64,000 nt of DNA from Bradyrhizobium sp. 139 (GTDB lineage Bacteria; Pseudomonadota; Alphaproteobacteria; Rhizobiales; Xanthobacteraceae), in contig NZ_JADPKS010000012.1 in NCBI RefSeq assembly GCF_023074175.1, positions 62,001-126,000 on the forward strand. The letters are read 5' to 3'. Both the position numbers and the translations under genes were made by a program. Below the pieces are notes generated by a model. It did not search any database. It had not been told where the DNA came from and saw only the letters and a list, made by a program, of their open reading frames with translations. Shown here piece by piece: positions 19,947 through 28,614 of this stretch. The first letter of the stretch is position 1. Every line of letters begins with the position of its first letter.

Positions 19947-22451
19947 ATGTCAGGCGTGATCGTGTCGATGCGTCGGACGCTGCTGTCGTGCACATCGCTC
20001 GTGCGCAACGGCCTGATTGGGAGCGCTCTCGCAGCGCTGCTGCCGGCTGCGCCGGCTGAGGCTGCCGACCTCGTCGACACACTTTCCATAATGCTGGACT
20101 TCAACCGGCAGGAACTCGCGGTGCTGGCCACCGCGCTGGCCCTGCTCGGCTTCTCGGTCGTGGCCGCGATCCTGCTGATGCGCACACGCGTTCGCACGGC
20201 GAAGAGCGAGGCGCGGCTGCGCGCGCGCATCGGGGAACTGCAACTCCAGTCCGATCGCTTCGGCGCGCTGCTGTTCGCAGAGCCGCAGATCCTGATTTCC
20301 TGGCCGGCCGGCGACAATCGCGCGCAGATTTCCGGCGACCTCTCCATGGTGCTGCCGCGCGACTCCTCCCCGCAGCGCGTGCTCGCGTTCGGAACCTGGC
20401 TGCCGCCGGAACCCGCGCTCCAGATCGATCACGCGGTCGATGCGCTACGTGAGCGCGGTGACGGGTTCCAGCTGACGCTGACCACCGCGCACGGCCACAC
20501 GCTGGAGGCCATCGGCCGCGCCATCGGCGGCCAAGCTATTGTCAGGATTCGTGAACTCTCCGGACTCCGGCGCGATCTGGCTGAAACCAACCTGCGCTAC
20601 AGGGCACTCACCGACGAGACCGAGATGCTGCGCGGCTTTGCCGCCGCCGCGCCCTGGCCGATCTGGGCCAAGGCCGGGAACGGCGCGCTCACTTTCGCCA
20701 ATCCGGCCTATGTGCGCGCGACCGAGGCGAACAGCGTCGCCGACGTCCAGGAGCGCAAGCTCGAGCTGCTCGACAGCGCCGACCGCACCGCGATGGACCG
20801 GGGCCTGAAGGATGCGGCCAATTTCAACTCGCGGCTGCCGATCGTGATCGGCGGGGAGCGGCGCATCTACGACGTGCGCGCCGTCAATGTCGGCAGCGGC
20901 AGTGTCGGTGTCGCCATCGATGCCAGCGAGGCGGATGCGCTGAGCTCGGCGCTGGTGCGCATGGCGGAGGCGCATCGGCGCACGCTGGACCAGCTCTCCT
21001 CCGGCGTTGCCGTGTTCGACGGCCAGCGCCGTCTCGCCTTCTACAACGATTCCTACCGCCGGCTGTGGGACCTCGACCGCACCTTCCTCGACGCCAACCC
21101 TGACGATTCCAGCGTGCTCGACCAGCTCCGCGCCGCGCGCAAGCTGCCGGAGCAGCCGGACTTCCGCGCCTGGAAGGCCAAGCTGCACGAAGCCTATCGC
21201 GCCGTCGAGACCGCCAAGGACACCTGGTATCTGCCCGACGGCCGCGCGCTCTCCGTCGTCACGACGCCCAATCCGGAAGGCGGCGTCACTTATCTGTTCG
21301 ACGACGTCACCGAGAGCCTCGAGCTCGCCCGCCGCTTCGACGGTATGATCCGCGTCCAGCGCGAGACGCTGGACAGCCTCGCCGAAGGCGTCGCGGTGTT
21401 CGGCAGCAACGGCAAGGCGCAGCTGTTCAATCCGGCCTTTGTCCGGATGTGGAAGCTGTCCAGCGACGCCATGCGCGACGAGCCGCACATCCAGACCGTC
21501 GAAGGCTGGTGCCATCAACTTTTCGACGACCCCGTGGTCTGGCGGCAGATCCGCGAGGCCGTCACCTCGATCGAGAGCCGCGCCGACGTTCCGCTCAAGC
21601 TGGAGCGCAAGGACGGCAGCGTGCTCGATGGCATGATTCGCCCGCTGCATGACGGCGCGACGATGCTGACGTTCCAGGACATCACCGACACCGAGAATGT
21701 CGAGCGCGCACTGCGCGAGCGCAACGAGGCGCTGGAGGCCGCTGACCAGATGAAGGTGGATTTCGTCCACCACGTCTCCTACGAGCTGCGCTCGCCGCTC
21801 ACCACCATCATCGGCTTCGCGCATTTCCTCAGCGATCCCTCGACCGGGCCGCTGACGCCGAAACAGGCCGAATATCTCGACTACGTCACCAAATCGACCA
21901 ACGCGCTGCTGGCGCTCACCAACAACATCCTGGATCTTGCCACCATCGACGCCGGCGCCATGAAGCTGGAACTCGGCCCGGTCGACGTCAGCAAAACCAT
22001 CGAGCTCGCCGCCGAGGGCATCCAGGACCGGCTCGCCACCGATCGCATCCGTCTCAAGATCGAGATTGCGCCCGATGTCGGCAGCTTCACCGGCGACGAG
22101 AAGCGCGTGGTGCAGGTGCTCTATAACCTCCTCGCCAACGCCGTCGGGTTTTCTCCACAGGATTCCACCGTCGGCATCACCGCGCGCCGCACCGAACGCA
22201 GCGTGGTCTTCACTGTGACAGATTCCGGGCCTGGAATACCTGCAGACATGAAGGACAAGGTGTTCAACTGGTTCGAAAGCCGCTCGCAGGGGTCGCGCCA
22301 CCGCGGCGCCGGGCTCGGCCTGTCGCTGGTGCGCTCCTTCGTCGAGCTGCATGGCGGCAAGGTGCGGGTGGACTCGATCGTGGACAGGGGCACGGTCGTG
22401 ATCTGCGACTTCCCGACCGACCAGGCGGCGCAACGCGACGCCGCCGAATGA
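19947..22451 (+). CDS. divL: DivL-type tyrosine-box sensor kinase (PAS repeats)
   Basis: 834 residues. A signal/TM region (LIGSALAALLPAAPAEAA) and a second TM (about 57-77, LAVLATALALLGFSVVAAIL) are followed by several PAS-like segments (about 230-590), a dimerisation/phosphoacceptor helix and an HATPase domain. The phosphoacceptor reads VDFVHHVSYELRSPLTTIIG: Tyr612 (codon 21780-21782) replaces the His of ordinary kinases, the hallmark of Caulobacter DivL, an essential cell-cycle factor that steers the CckA-CtrA phosphorelay. N box LLANAVGFSP, G1 DSGPGIP and G2 GAGLGLSLV remain. The ATG at 19947 is chosen; the frame opens at 19890. It overlaps tsaE, as in other alphaproteobacteria. Confidence 0.9.
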   Translation: MSGVIVSMRRTLLSCTSLVRNGLIGSALAALLPAAPAEAADLVDTLSIMLDFNRQELAVLATALALLGFSVVAAILLMRTRVRTAKSEARLRARIGELQLQSDRFGALLFAEPQILISWPAGDNRAQISGDLSMVLPRDSSPQRVLAFGTWLPPEPALQIDHAVDALRERGDGFQLTLTTAHGHTLEAIGRAIGGQAIVRIRELSGLRRDLAETNLRYRALTDETEMLRGFAAAAPWPIWAKAGNGALTFANPAYVRATEANSVADVQERKLELLDSADRTAMDRGLKDAANFNSRLPIVIGGERRIYDVRAVNVGSGSVGVAIDASEADALSSALVRMAEAHRRTLDQLSSGVAVFDGQRRLAFYNDSYRRLWDLDRTFLDANPDDSSVLDQLRAARKLPEQPDFRAWKAKLHEAYRAVETAKDTWYLPDGRALSVVTTPNPEGGVTYLFDDVTESLELARRFDGMIRVQRETLDSLAEGVAVFGSNGKAQLFNPAFVRMWKLSSDAMRDEPHIQTVEGWCHQLFDDPVVWRQIREAVTSIESRADVPLKLERKDGSVLDGMIRPLHDGATMLTFQDITDTENVERALRERNEALEAADQMKVDFVHHVSYELRSPLTTIIGFAHFLSDPSTGPLTPKQAEYLDYVTKSTNALLALTNNILDLATIDAGAMKLELGPVDVSKTIELAAEGIQDRLATDRIRLKIEIAPDVGSFTGDEKRVVQVLYNLLANAVGFSPQDSTVGITARRTERSVVFTVTDSGPGIPADMKDKVFNWFESRSQGSRHRGAGLGLSLVRSFVELHGGKVRVDSIVDRGTVVICDFPTDQAAQRDAAE

Positions 22452-23986
22452 CTGAACCAACCACATTCTCCGTCGCGCTCGTCAACGAGACGGCCACTGC
22501 GCAATTGATGGCCGACCTCGCGCTGCTGGTCGGACCCGGCGATGCCATCACACTCACCGGCGATCTCGGCGCCGGCAAGACCACGGCCGCGCGCGCCATG
22601 ATCCGCTATCTCGCCGGCGACGAGACGCTGGAGGTGCCGAGCCCCACCTTCACCCTGGTGCAGGGTTACGAGCTGTCGCTGTTTCCGGTGATGCACGCCG
22701 ATCTCTATCGCGTCGAGGACGAGAGGGAGCTCGAGGAGATTGGCCTGTCGCCGCTGCCGGAAGCAAGCCTCGTCCTGATCGAGTGGCCGGAGCGTGCGCC
22801 CTCGGCAATGCCGAAGGATCGCATCGACATCGCGCTGACGCATCGGCCGGCGCTAGGCTCGTCCGCGCGTGCCGCGGACATCACCGGCTACGGCAAGGGG
22901 GCCGCGCGGGTCGCGCGGCTGAAGGCGCTGCGGGAATTCCTCGATGCATCCAGCTACATCGGCGCAACGCGCAAGCGCATGGACGGCGATGCCTCGACCC
23001 GTTCCTATGCGCGGCTGATGCGCAACGACGGCGTCGTCATCCTCATGAACTTTCCGCAGCGCCCCGACGGCACTGCGATCTACAACGGAAAATCCTACAG
23101 CGCCGCAGTGCATCTGGCCGAGAACGTTAAACCGTTCGTGGCGATCGACGAAGGCCTGCGCGCGCAAGGCATCTCCGCGCCCGCGATCCATCATTTCGAC
23201 CTCGACCACGGCTTCCTGATCACCGAAGATTTTGGCAGCGAAGGCGTGACCGAAGGCAATCCGCCGCGCCCGATTGCGGAGCGCTACGAGGCCGCGACCG
23301 ACGTGCTGGCCGTGCTGCACGGCAAGACGCTGCCGGACACGCTGCCGCTGGCAGATCAGAGCTACCCGATTCCGGTCTTCGACACCGAAGCGCTGCTGAT
23401 CGAAATCGGGTTGATGCCGGAATGGTACCTGCCCGATCGCAACGCTCCGCTGGGCGACAAAGCACGAGCTGAATTTTTCGCGATGTGGCGCGAGCTGCTG
23501 AAGAAGCCGCTGGCGGCGCCAAAGACGTGGATCATCCGCGACTATCACTCGCCCAATCTGATCTGGCTCGCGGACCGCACCGGCATCGAGCGCGTCGGTG
23601 TGATCGATTTCCAGGACACCGTGCTCGGACCGCAATCCTACGACGTCGTCTCGCTGCTCCAGGATGCCCGCATCGACGTGCCCGAAAGCCTCGAGCTGAC
23701 GCTGCTGTCGCGCTACATCAAGGCCCGCCGCGCAGACGATGCGAGCTTCGATCCGGCTGGCTTCGCTGAGCTTTATGCGATCATGTCGGCGCAGCGGAAT
23801 ACGCGCCTGCTCGGCACCTTCGCCCGCCTCAATCGCCGCGACGGTAAGCCGCATTATCTGCGCCACCAGCCGCGGATCTGGACCTACCTCCAGCGCTCGC
23901 TGGCGCATCCCGCGCTGGCTCACCTGCGCGACTGGTACCTCGCCAACGTCCCGCTCCCCCAAGGGACGACCCAAGCGTCGCCCTAA
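22448..23986 (+). CDS. Fusion of TsaE (tRNA t6A ATPase) and AmgK-like aminoglycoside-phosphotransferase-fold kinase
   Basis: 512 residues. The N-terminal ~150 form TsaE, the ATPase of the t6A tRNA-modification complex: Walker A LTGDLGAGKTTAARAMIRYL, then VPSPTFTLVQGYE, HADLYRVEDERELEEIGL and LIEWPERA. Residues from about 175 form an APH-fold sugar kinase (RKRMDGDASTRSYARL, ITEDFGSEGVTEG, catalytic loop TWIIRDYHSPNLIWL, metal segment GVIDFQDTVLGP). This matches AmgK, the anomeric MurNAc/GlcNAc kinase of peptidoglycan recycling, consistent with the murU-like gene downstream. The start overlaps the divL stop in ATGA. Each activity is assigned from sequence; the fusion joins unrelated pathways. 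Confidence 0.88.
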   Translation: MTEPTTFSVALVNETATAQLMADLALLVGPGDAITLTGDLGAGKTTAARAMIRYLAGDETLEVPSPTFTLVQGYELSLFPVMHADLYRVEDERELEEIGLSPLPEASLVLIEWPERAPSAMPKDRIDIALTHRPALGSSARAADITGYGKGAARVARLKALREFLDASSYIGATRKRMDGDASTRSYARLMRNDGVVILMNFPQRPDGTAIYNGKSYSAAVHLAENVKPFVAIDEGLRAQGISAPAIHHFDLDHGFLITEDFGSEGVTEGNPPRPIAERYEAATDVLAVLHGKTLPDTLPLADQSYPIPVFDTEALLIEIGLMPEWYLPDRNAPLGDKARAEFFAMWRELLKKPLAAPKTWIIRDYHSPNLIWLADRTGIERVGVIDFQDTVLGPQSYDVVSLLQDARIDVPESLELTLLSRYIKARRADDASFDPAGFAELYAIMSAQRNTRLLGTFARLNRRDGKPHYLRHQPRIWTYLQRSLAHPALAHLRDWYLANVPLPQGTTQASP

Positions 23987-24078
23987 GCCTGATTCGGGGC
24001 CGATTTACCGGCTGTTAGCCAAGACGCCGGTATTCTCGCGGCGAGGCAGCCGGATAATGACGGGCTGGAGCAAGGCAG

Positions 24079-24396
24079 ATGGCGGTGAAGACGGACCAGC
24101 GCGGCAACAGCCGGGTTGTTTTCGAACGCGGGATCGCGGCTCAGATGATGGGAATCGACGGCACCTGGCGGCGCGACTGCACCATGGAGGACATCTCCGA
24201 GAGCGGCGCCAAGCTGACCATCGACGGTTCGGTCGAAGGCCTGCATCTGAAGGAATTTTTTCTCCTGCTGTCGTCCACCGGGCTCGCGTACCGGCGCTGC
24301 GAACTGGCTTGGGTCAATGGTGACCAGATCGGCGTCAATTTCCTCAAGCTCGGCGACAGGAAGAAAAGGGTGCGTTCCACATCCGTCGGGGCGTAA
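24079..24396 (+). CDS. Small PilZ-domain protein
   Basis: 105 residues, one PilZ domain. The RxxxR of the cyclic-di-GMP site appears as RGNSR (8-12) and the DxSxxG motif as MEDISESGAKL; the tail includes CELAWVNGDQIGVNFLKL, the usual last strand. Cyclic-di-GMP binding is therefore plausible. It stands alone as a domain, so it would act on a partner. It lies 92 bases after the tsaE-amgK fusion and 138 before murU, on the same strand. Confidence 0.85.
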   Translation: MAVKTDQRGNSRVVFERGIAAQMMGIDGTWRRDCTMEDISESGAKLTIDGSVEGLHLKEFFLLLSSTGLAYRRCELAWVNGDQIGVNFLKLGDRKKRVRSTSVGA

Positions 24397-24534
24397 CGGC
24401 AACACCCGTCGTACAACCGTCACGGCGGGTGGTTAAGGCGGTTGTGGTTCGGTGCAGCTGACCAAGGCCCGTGCTAGGATTGCCGCGAACGCGAAGCCAA
24501 AAGGTCTGAGAAAGACAGTCTGAGAAAGCCAACG

Positions 24535-25257
24535 ATGTCCGTCAAGCCGACCAAAGCCATGGTGCTCGCCGCAGGATTCGGCCTGCGCATGCGTCCGTTG
24601 ACGGAGAAGATGCCGAAGCCGCTGGTGCCGGTGGCCGGCCAGCCGCTGCTCGACCATGTGCTCGAGAAGCTCGGCGACGCCGGCGTGACCGAGGCGATCG
24701 TCAATGTGCACTATCTGCCCGACCAGATCATCAATCACACCGCGTGCCGCCAGCATCCGCGCGTGATCATCTCGGACGAGCGCGACCAGGTGCTCGGCAC
24801 CGGCGGCGGTGTGGTCAAGGCACTGCCGCTGCTCGGTGACGCGCCGTTCTTCCACGTCAATTCCGACACGCTGTGGATCGACGGCGTGCGCTCGAACCTG
24901 GCGCGGCTTGCTGAAAACTTCGATCCCGCGCGCATGGACATCCTGCTGCTGATGGCGCCGACGACGACCAGCATCGGCTATAGCGGTCGCGGCGATTACG
25001 GGATGCTGCCCGACGGGGCCCTGCGCAAGCGCAAGGAAAAAGAGGTCGTTCCGTTCGTCTATGCCGGCGCGGCGATCCTGTCGCCCTCGATCTTCGCCGG
25101 CGCACCGCAGGGCGAGTTCTCGCTGACCAAGATGTTCGACCATGCCAACGAGCAGGAGCGGCTGTTCGGCCTGCGCCTCGACGGCGTCTGGATGCATGTC
25201 GGCACGCCTGATGCCGTGCATGCGGCGGAAGAGGCGTTTCTGGAGAGCGTGGCATAG
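24535..25257 (+). CDS. murU: MurU-like nucleotidyltransferase (MurNAc-1-phosphate uridylyltransferase)
   Basis: 240-residue nucleotidyltransferase: N-terminal signature AMVLAAGFGLRMRPLTEKMPKPLV, then VAGQPLLDHVLEKL, Asp segment FFHVNSDTLWIDG, and DGVWMHVGTPDAVHAAEEAF near the end. In the AmgK-MurU pathway the enzyme converts MurNAc-1-phosphate to UDP-MurNAc, recycling cell wall sugar and bypassing MurA, the fosfomycin target. The kinase encoded two genes upstream makes this specific assignment likely; a general sugar-phosphate nucleotidyltransferase (mannose-1-phosphate type) is the alternative. Confidence 0.82.
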   Translation: MSVKPTKAMVLAAGFGLRMRPLTEKMPKPLVPVAGQPLLDHVLEKLGDAGVTEAIVNVHYLPDQIINHTACRQHPRVIISDERDQVLGTGGGVVKALPLLGDAPFFHVNSDTLWIDGVRSNLARLAENFDPARMDILLLMAPTTTSIGYSGRGDYGMLPDGALRKRKEKEVVPFVYAGAAILSPSIFAGAPQGEFSLTKMFDHANEQERLFGLRLDGVWMHVGTPDAVHAAEEAFLESVA

Positions 25258-25267
25258 GCACCCTCCA

Positions 25268-25362
25268 GTAGGGCGGGCAAAGCGAAGCGTGCCCACCAAT
25301 CAAGTTGAAACTCGGGGTGAGACATGGTGGGCGCGGCGCAAGAGCGCCTTTGCCCGCCCTAC
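25268..25362. repeat. 95-bp inverted interspersed repeat
   Basis: Arms beginning GTAGGGCGGGCAAAGCGAAG and ending CTTTGCCCGCCCTAC are inverted around a variable centre with inner GGTGGGC/GCCCACC dyads. It lies in the 210-base gap between murU and addB, both on the plus strand. A REP-like element typical of Bradyrhizobium genomes. Confidence 0.8.
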
Positions 25363-25467
25363 GAATCTACGAAGTCCGGCGAACAACGGGGAAAGACATC
25401 CCCGCCGCCCATGACCATTTGAGTCCATCTCCCTATACTGGCGCCTGATCCTCGAATCAGGCAGCCG

Positions 25468-28400
25468 ATGCGCGTTTTCAGCGTTCCCATCTCAGTCCCG
25501 TTTCTGCGCAGCGTCGTCACGGCCCTCCTCGACGGCCGGCTGGTCGACGGTTTCGAGGCGCGCAAGGAACCGGCGCGGCTTGCGGATGCCACGCTGTACC
25601 TGCCGACCCGGCGCGCGATGCGCATCGTGCGCGAGATCTTTCTCGACGAGATGGCGGCCGATGCGGTGGTGCTGCCGCGCATCGTCGCGCTCGGCGACAT
25701 CGACGAGGATGAACTCGCTTTCGCCGATGAGGGCGAACAGTTTTCCGGCGCAACGCCGCTCGATATTCCGCCGCGCCTCGGCGAGCTCGAACGGCGGCTG
25801 ACGCTGGCGCAGCTGGTCGCGGCCTGGGCCAAGGGCCCGGTGCTGTCTCCGCTGGTCGTCGGCGGCCCCGCTTCGACGCTGGCGCTGGCCTCTGATCTCG
25901 CGCGGCTGATCGACGACATGGTCACGCGCGGCGTCGACTGGAGCGCGCTCGATGGCCTCGTGCCTGACCTGCTCGACCGGTACTGGCAGCACTCGCTCGA
26001 ATTTTTGCGAATCGCGCGCATCGCCTGGCCCGGTCATCTCGCCGAAATCAAACGCATCGAGCCCGCTGCCCGCCGCGACCTCCTGATCGATGCCGAAGCC
26101 AAGCGGCTGACCGCGCATCACCATGGCCCCGTGATCGCGGCCGGTTCGACCGGCTCGATGCCGGCCACGGCAAGATTTCTCCACGCCGTCGCCTCGCTGC
26201 CGCATGGCGCCGTGGTGCTGCCCGGCCTCGACACCGATCTCGACGACGATGCCTGGCGCAGCATCGGCGGCGTACGCGACTCGCTCGGCAAGTTCGCGGA
26301 GCATCCGGTCTCGAACCATCCGCAATATGCCATGCACGCGCTGCTGGATCGCTTTGGCATCAAGCGCAGCGACGTCGATATCCTCCAGCCTCCGGCGGAA
26401 GGCGGCCGCGATCTGCTCGCCTCCGAATCGATGCGGCCATCGGCCAGGACCGAGATTTGGCACGACCGCCTGAAGCAGCCGGATGTGGCCGCGAAGATCA
26501 CCGGCGGCATGAACAATCTCGCAGTGGTCGAAGCCCCCAATCCCGAGATGGAAGCCCTCGCCATCGCGATTGCGATGCGCGAGGCGCGGCATCTCGACAA
26601 ATCCGCCGCGCTTGTCACGCCCGATCGCGCACTGGCGCGGCGGGTGATGGCCGCGCTGACCCGGTGGGACCTCGCGTTCGACGATTCCGGCGGCGACGTC
26701 TTGATGGAGACGTCCGCCGGCGTCTTTGCGCGGCTCACAGCGGAGGCTGCGACCAAGGGATTGGAGCCGCCGACGCTGTTGGCGATGCTGAAGCATCCGC
26801 TGTGCCGGCTCGGCCGCGCACCTGGCGCATGGAGGGCGGCGATCGAGGGCCTGGAGCTTGCGGTTTTGCGCGGCACGCGACCGCCTGCAGGCACTGCCGG
26901 CCTGCTGCGTGAATTCAATCGCTTCCGCGAGGAGCTGGCAAAGCTGTGGCGCAGCGAGGTCTCCGCGCTGCATAAGGCCGAGCCGCGCGCGCGTCTCAAA
27001 GCGGAAGACCTCGATCGCATCCAGGCGCTGATCGATGCCCTGCGGATAGCATTGGCGCCGATCGAGAGCCTGGCGTCAGCGAAGGCGTTTGACTTCGCCG
27101 AGCTCGCACATCGCCACCGCGAGATCATGATCGAGCTGTCGCGCGACGAGCAGGGCATTTCCCTGGCCTTCGAGGACCGCGAGGGCCTCGCACTCGCGAG
27201 CGCCTTCGACGATCTCCTGCGCGGCGGCACGACCAGCGGACTGATGGTGACGCTGCCGGACTACGCAGACGTCTTCCAGACCGCATTTGGCGATCGCGCG
27301 GTGCGGCGGCGAGACAAGCCCGGCGCGCGGCTTCAGATCTACGGCCCGCTGGAATCGCGCCTGATGCAGGCCGACCGAATCATCGTCGGCGGACTGATCG
27401 AGGGCGTCTGGCCGCCGGCGCCGCGCATCGATCCCTGGCTCAGCCGACCGATGCGGCACCAGCTCGGCCTCGATCTGCCTGAGCGCCGTATCGGCCTCTC
27501 CGCCCACGATTTCGCGCAGCTGCTCGGCGCCGGCGAGGTGATCCTCACCCATTCCGCCAAGGCCGGCGGCGCGCCGGCGGTGGCCTCGCGCTTCCTGCAC
27601 CGGCTCGAAGCCGTCGCGGGCGAGGCGCATTGGAAGGCGGCGATCGGCTCCGGCGACGAGTACGTGCAGTTCGCCGCCGCCCTGGACCAACCCGCCGACG
27701 TCAGGCCGATCAAGCAGCCCGAGCCGCGTCCGCCACGCGCGACACGGCCGCTGAAGATGTCGGTCACCGAAATCGAAGACTGGTTGCGCGACCCCTACAC
27801 GATCTACGCCAAACGCATCCTGCGGCTGGACGCACTCGATCCCGTCGACATGCCGCTGTCGGCCGCCGACCGCGGCTCGGCGATCCACGATGCACTCGGC
27901 GAGTTCACGGAAAGCTATGCGACGCATCTTCCTGAAGATCCCGCCCGCGTGCTGCGTGCGATCGGCGAGAAATATTTTGCTCCGCTGATGGAGCGGCCCG
28001 AGGCGCGGGCGCTGTGGTGGCCGCGCTTCCAGCGCATCGTGCGCTGGTTCGGCGAATGGGAGACGGCGCGGCGGGGCGCGATCGAAGCGATCACCGCAGA
28101 GACCCGCGGTGAGATCTCGATCCGGCTCGACCACGAGCGCAGCTTCCAGCTCTCCGCCCGCGCCGACCGCATCGAGCGGCGCCAGGGCGGCGGCTATGCC
28201 ATCCTCGACTACAAGACCGGCCAGCCGCCGACCGGCAAGCAGGTCCGGATGGGCCTGTCGCCGCAGCTCGCGCTGGAAGCCGCGATCCTGCGCGAGGGCG
28301 GTTTTCCCGATATCGATGCCGGCGCGTCCGTGAGCCAGCTCGTCTATGTGCGCCTGAGCGGCAACAATCCGCCGGGCGAGGAGCGCATCCTCGAGCTCAA

Positions 28401-28614
28401 ATATAGGCAAGGCGACGAGCCGCAGCCGCCTGATACGGCTGCTGCCGAAGCACGGACCAAGCTGGAGGCGCTGATCCGCGCCTTCGAGGACGAGAGCCAG
28501 CCCTACACCTCGCTGAACTTGCCGATGTGGACGAACCGCTACGGCACTTATGACGACTTAGCCCGGATCAAGGAATGGTCCGCGGCCGGCGGATTGGGAA
28601 TCGAGGAATGGTGA
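25468..28614 (+). CDS. addB: Double-strand break repair protein AddB (alphaproteobacterial type)
   Basis: 1048-residue subunit of the AddAB helicase-nuclease, which resects double-strand breaks for RecA loading. The N-terminal region holds an inactive helicase-like domain (TLYLPTRRAMRIVREIF, PRIVALGDIDEDELAF); the C-terminus carries a RecB-type nuclease with motif GGYAILDYKTGQPPTGKQV and downstream LSPQLALEAAIL. The four cysteines of the Bacillus-type iron-sulfur cluster are not seen in the nuclease region, as expected for the alphaproteobacterial form. The addA start overlaps the end by seven bases, so the two are co-translated. Confidence 0.94.
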   Translation: MRVFSVPISVPFLRSVVTALLDGRLVDGFEARKEPARLADATLYLPTRRAMRIVREIFLDEMAADAVVLPRIVALGDIDEDELAFADEGEQFSGATPLDIPPRLGELERRLTLAQLVAAWAKGPVLSPLVVGGPASTLALASDLARLIDDMVTRGVDWSALDGLVPDLLDRYWQHSLEFLRIARIAWPGHLAEIKRIEPAARRDLLIDAEAKRLTAHHHGPVIAAGSTGSMPATARFLHAVASLPHGAVVLPGLDTDLDDDAWRSIGGVRDSLGKFAEHPVSNHPQYAMHALLDRFGIKRSDVDILQPPAEGGRDLLASESMRPSARTEIWHDRLKQPDVAAKITGGMNNLAVVEAPNPEMEALAIAIAMREARHLDKSAALVTPDRALARRVMAALTRWDLAFDDSGGDVLMETSAGVFARLTAEAATKGLEPPTLLAMLKHPLCRLGRAPGAWRAAIEGLELAVLRGTRPPAGTAGLLREFNRFREELAKLWRSEVSALHKAEPRARLKAEDLDRIQALIDALRIALAPIESLASAKAFDFAELAHRHREIMIELSRDEQGISLAFEDREGLALASAFDDLLRGGTTSGLMVTLPDYADVFQTAFGDRAVRRRDKPGARLQIYGPLESRLMQADRIIVGGLIEGVWPPAPRIDPWLSRPMRHQLGLDLPERRIGLSAHDFAQLLGAGEVILTHSAKAGGAPAVASRFLHRLEAVAGEAHWKAAIGSGDEYVQFAAALDQPADVRPIKQPEPRPPRATRPLKMSVTEIEDWLRDPYTIYAKRILRLDALDPVDMPLSAADRGSAIHDALGEFTESYATHLPEDPARVLRAIGEKYFAPLMERPEARALWWPRFQRIVRWFGEWETARRGAIEAITAETRGEISIRLDHERSFQLSARADRIERRQGGGYAILDYKTGQPPTGKQVRMGLSPQLALEAAILREGGFPDIDAGASVSQLVYVRLSGNNPPGEERILELKYRQGDEPQPPDTAAAEARTKLEALIRAFEDESQPYTSLNLPMWTNRYGTYDDLARIKEWSAAGGLGIEEW

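Noticed and set aside
20445..22466. Long antisense frame over divL
   Set aside because: A GC-bias shadow of divL. The product is rich in Ala, Arg, Glu and His without any family pattern.
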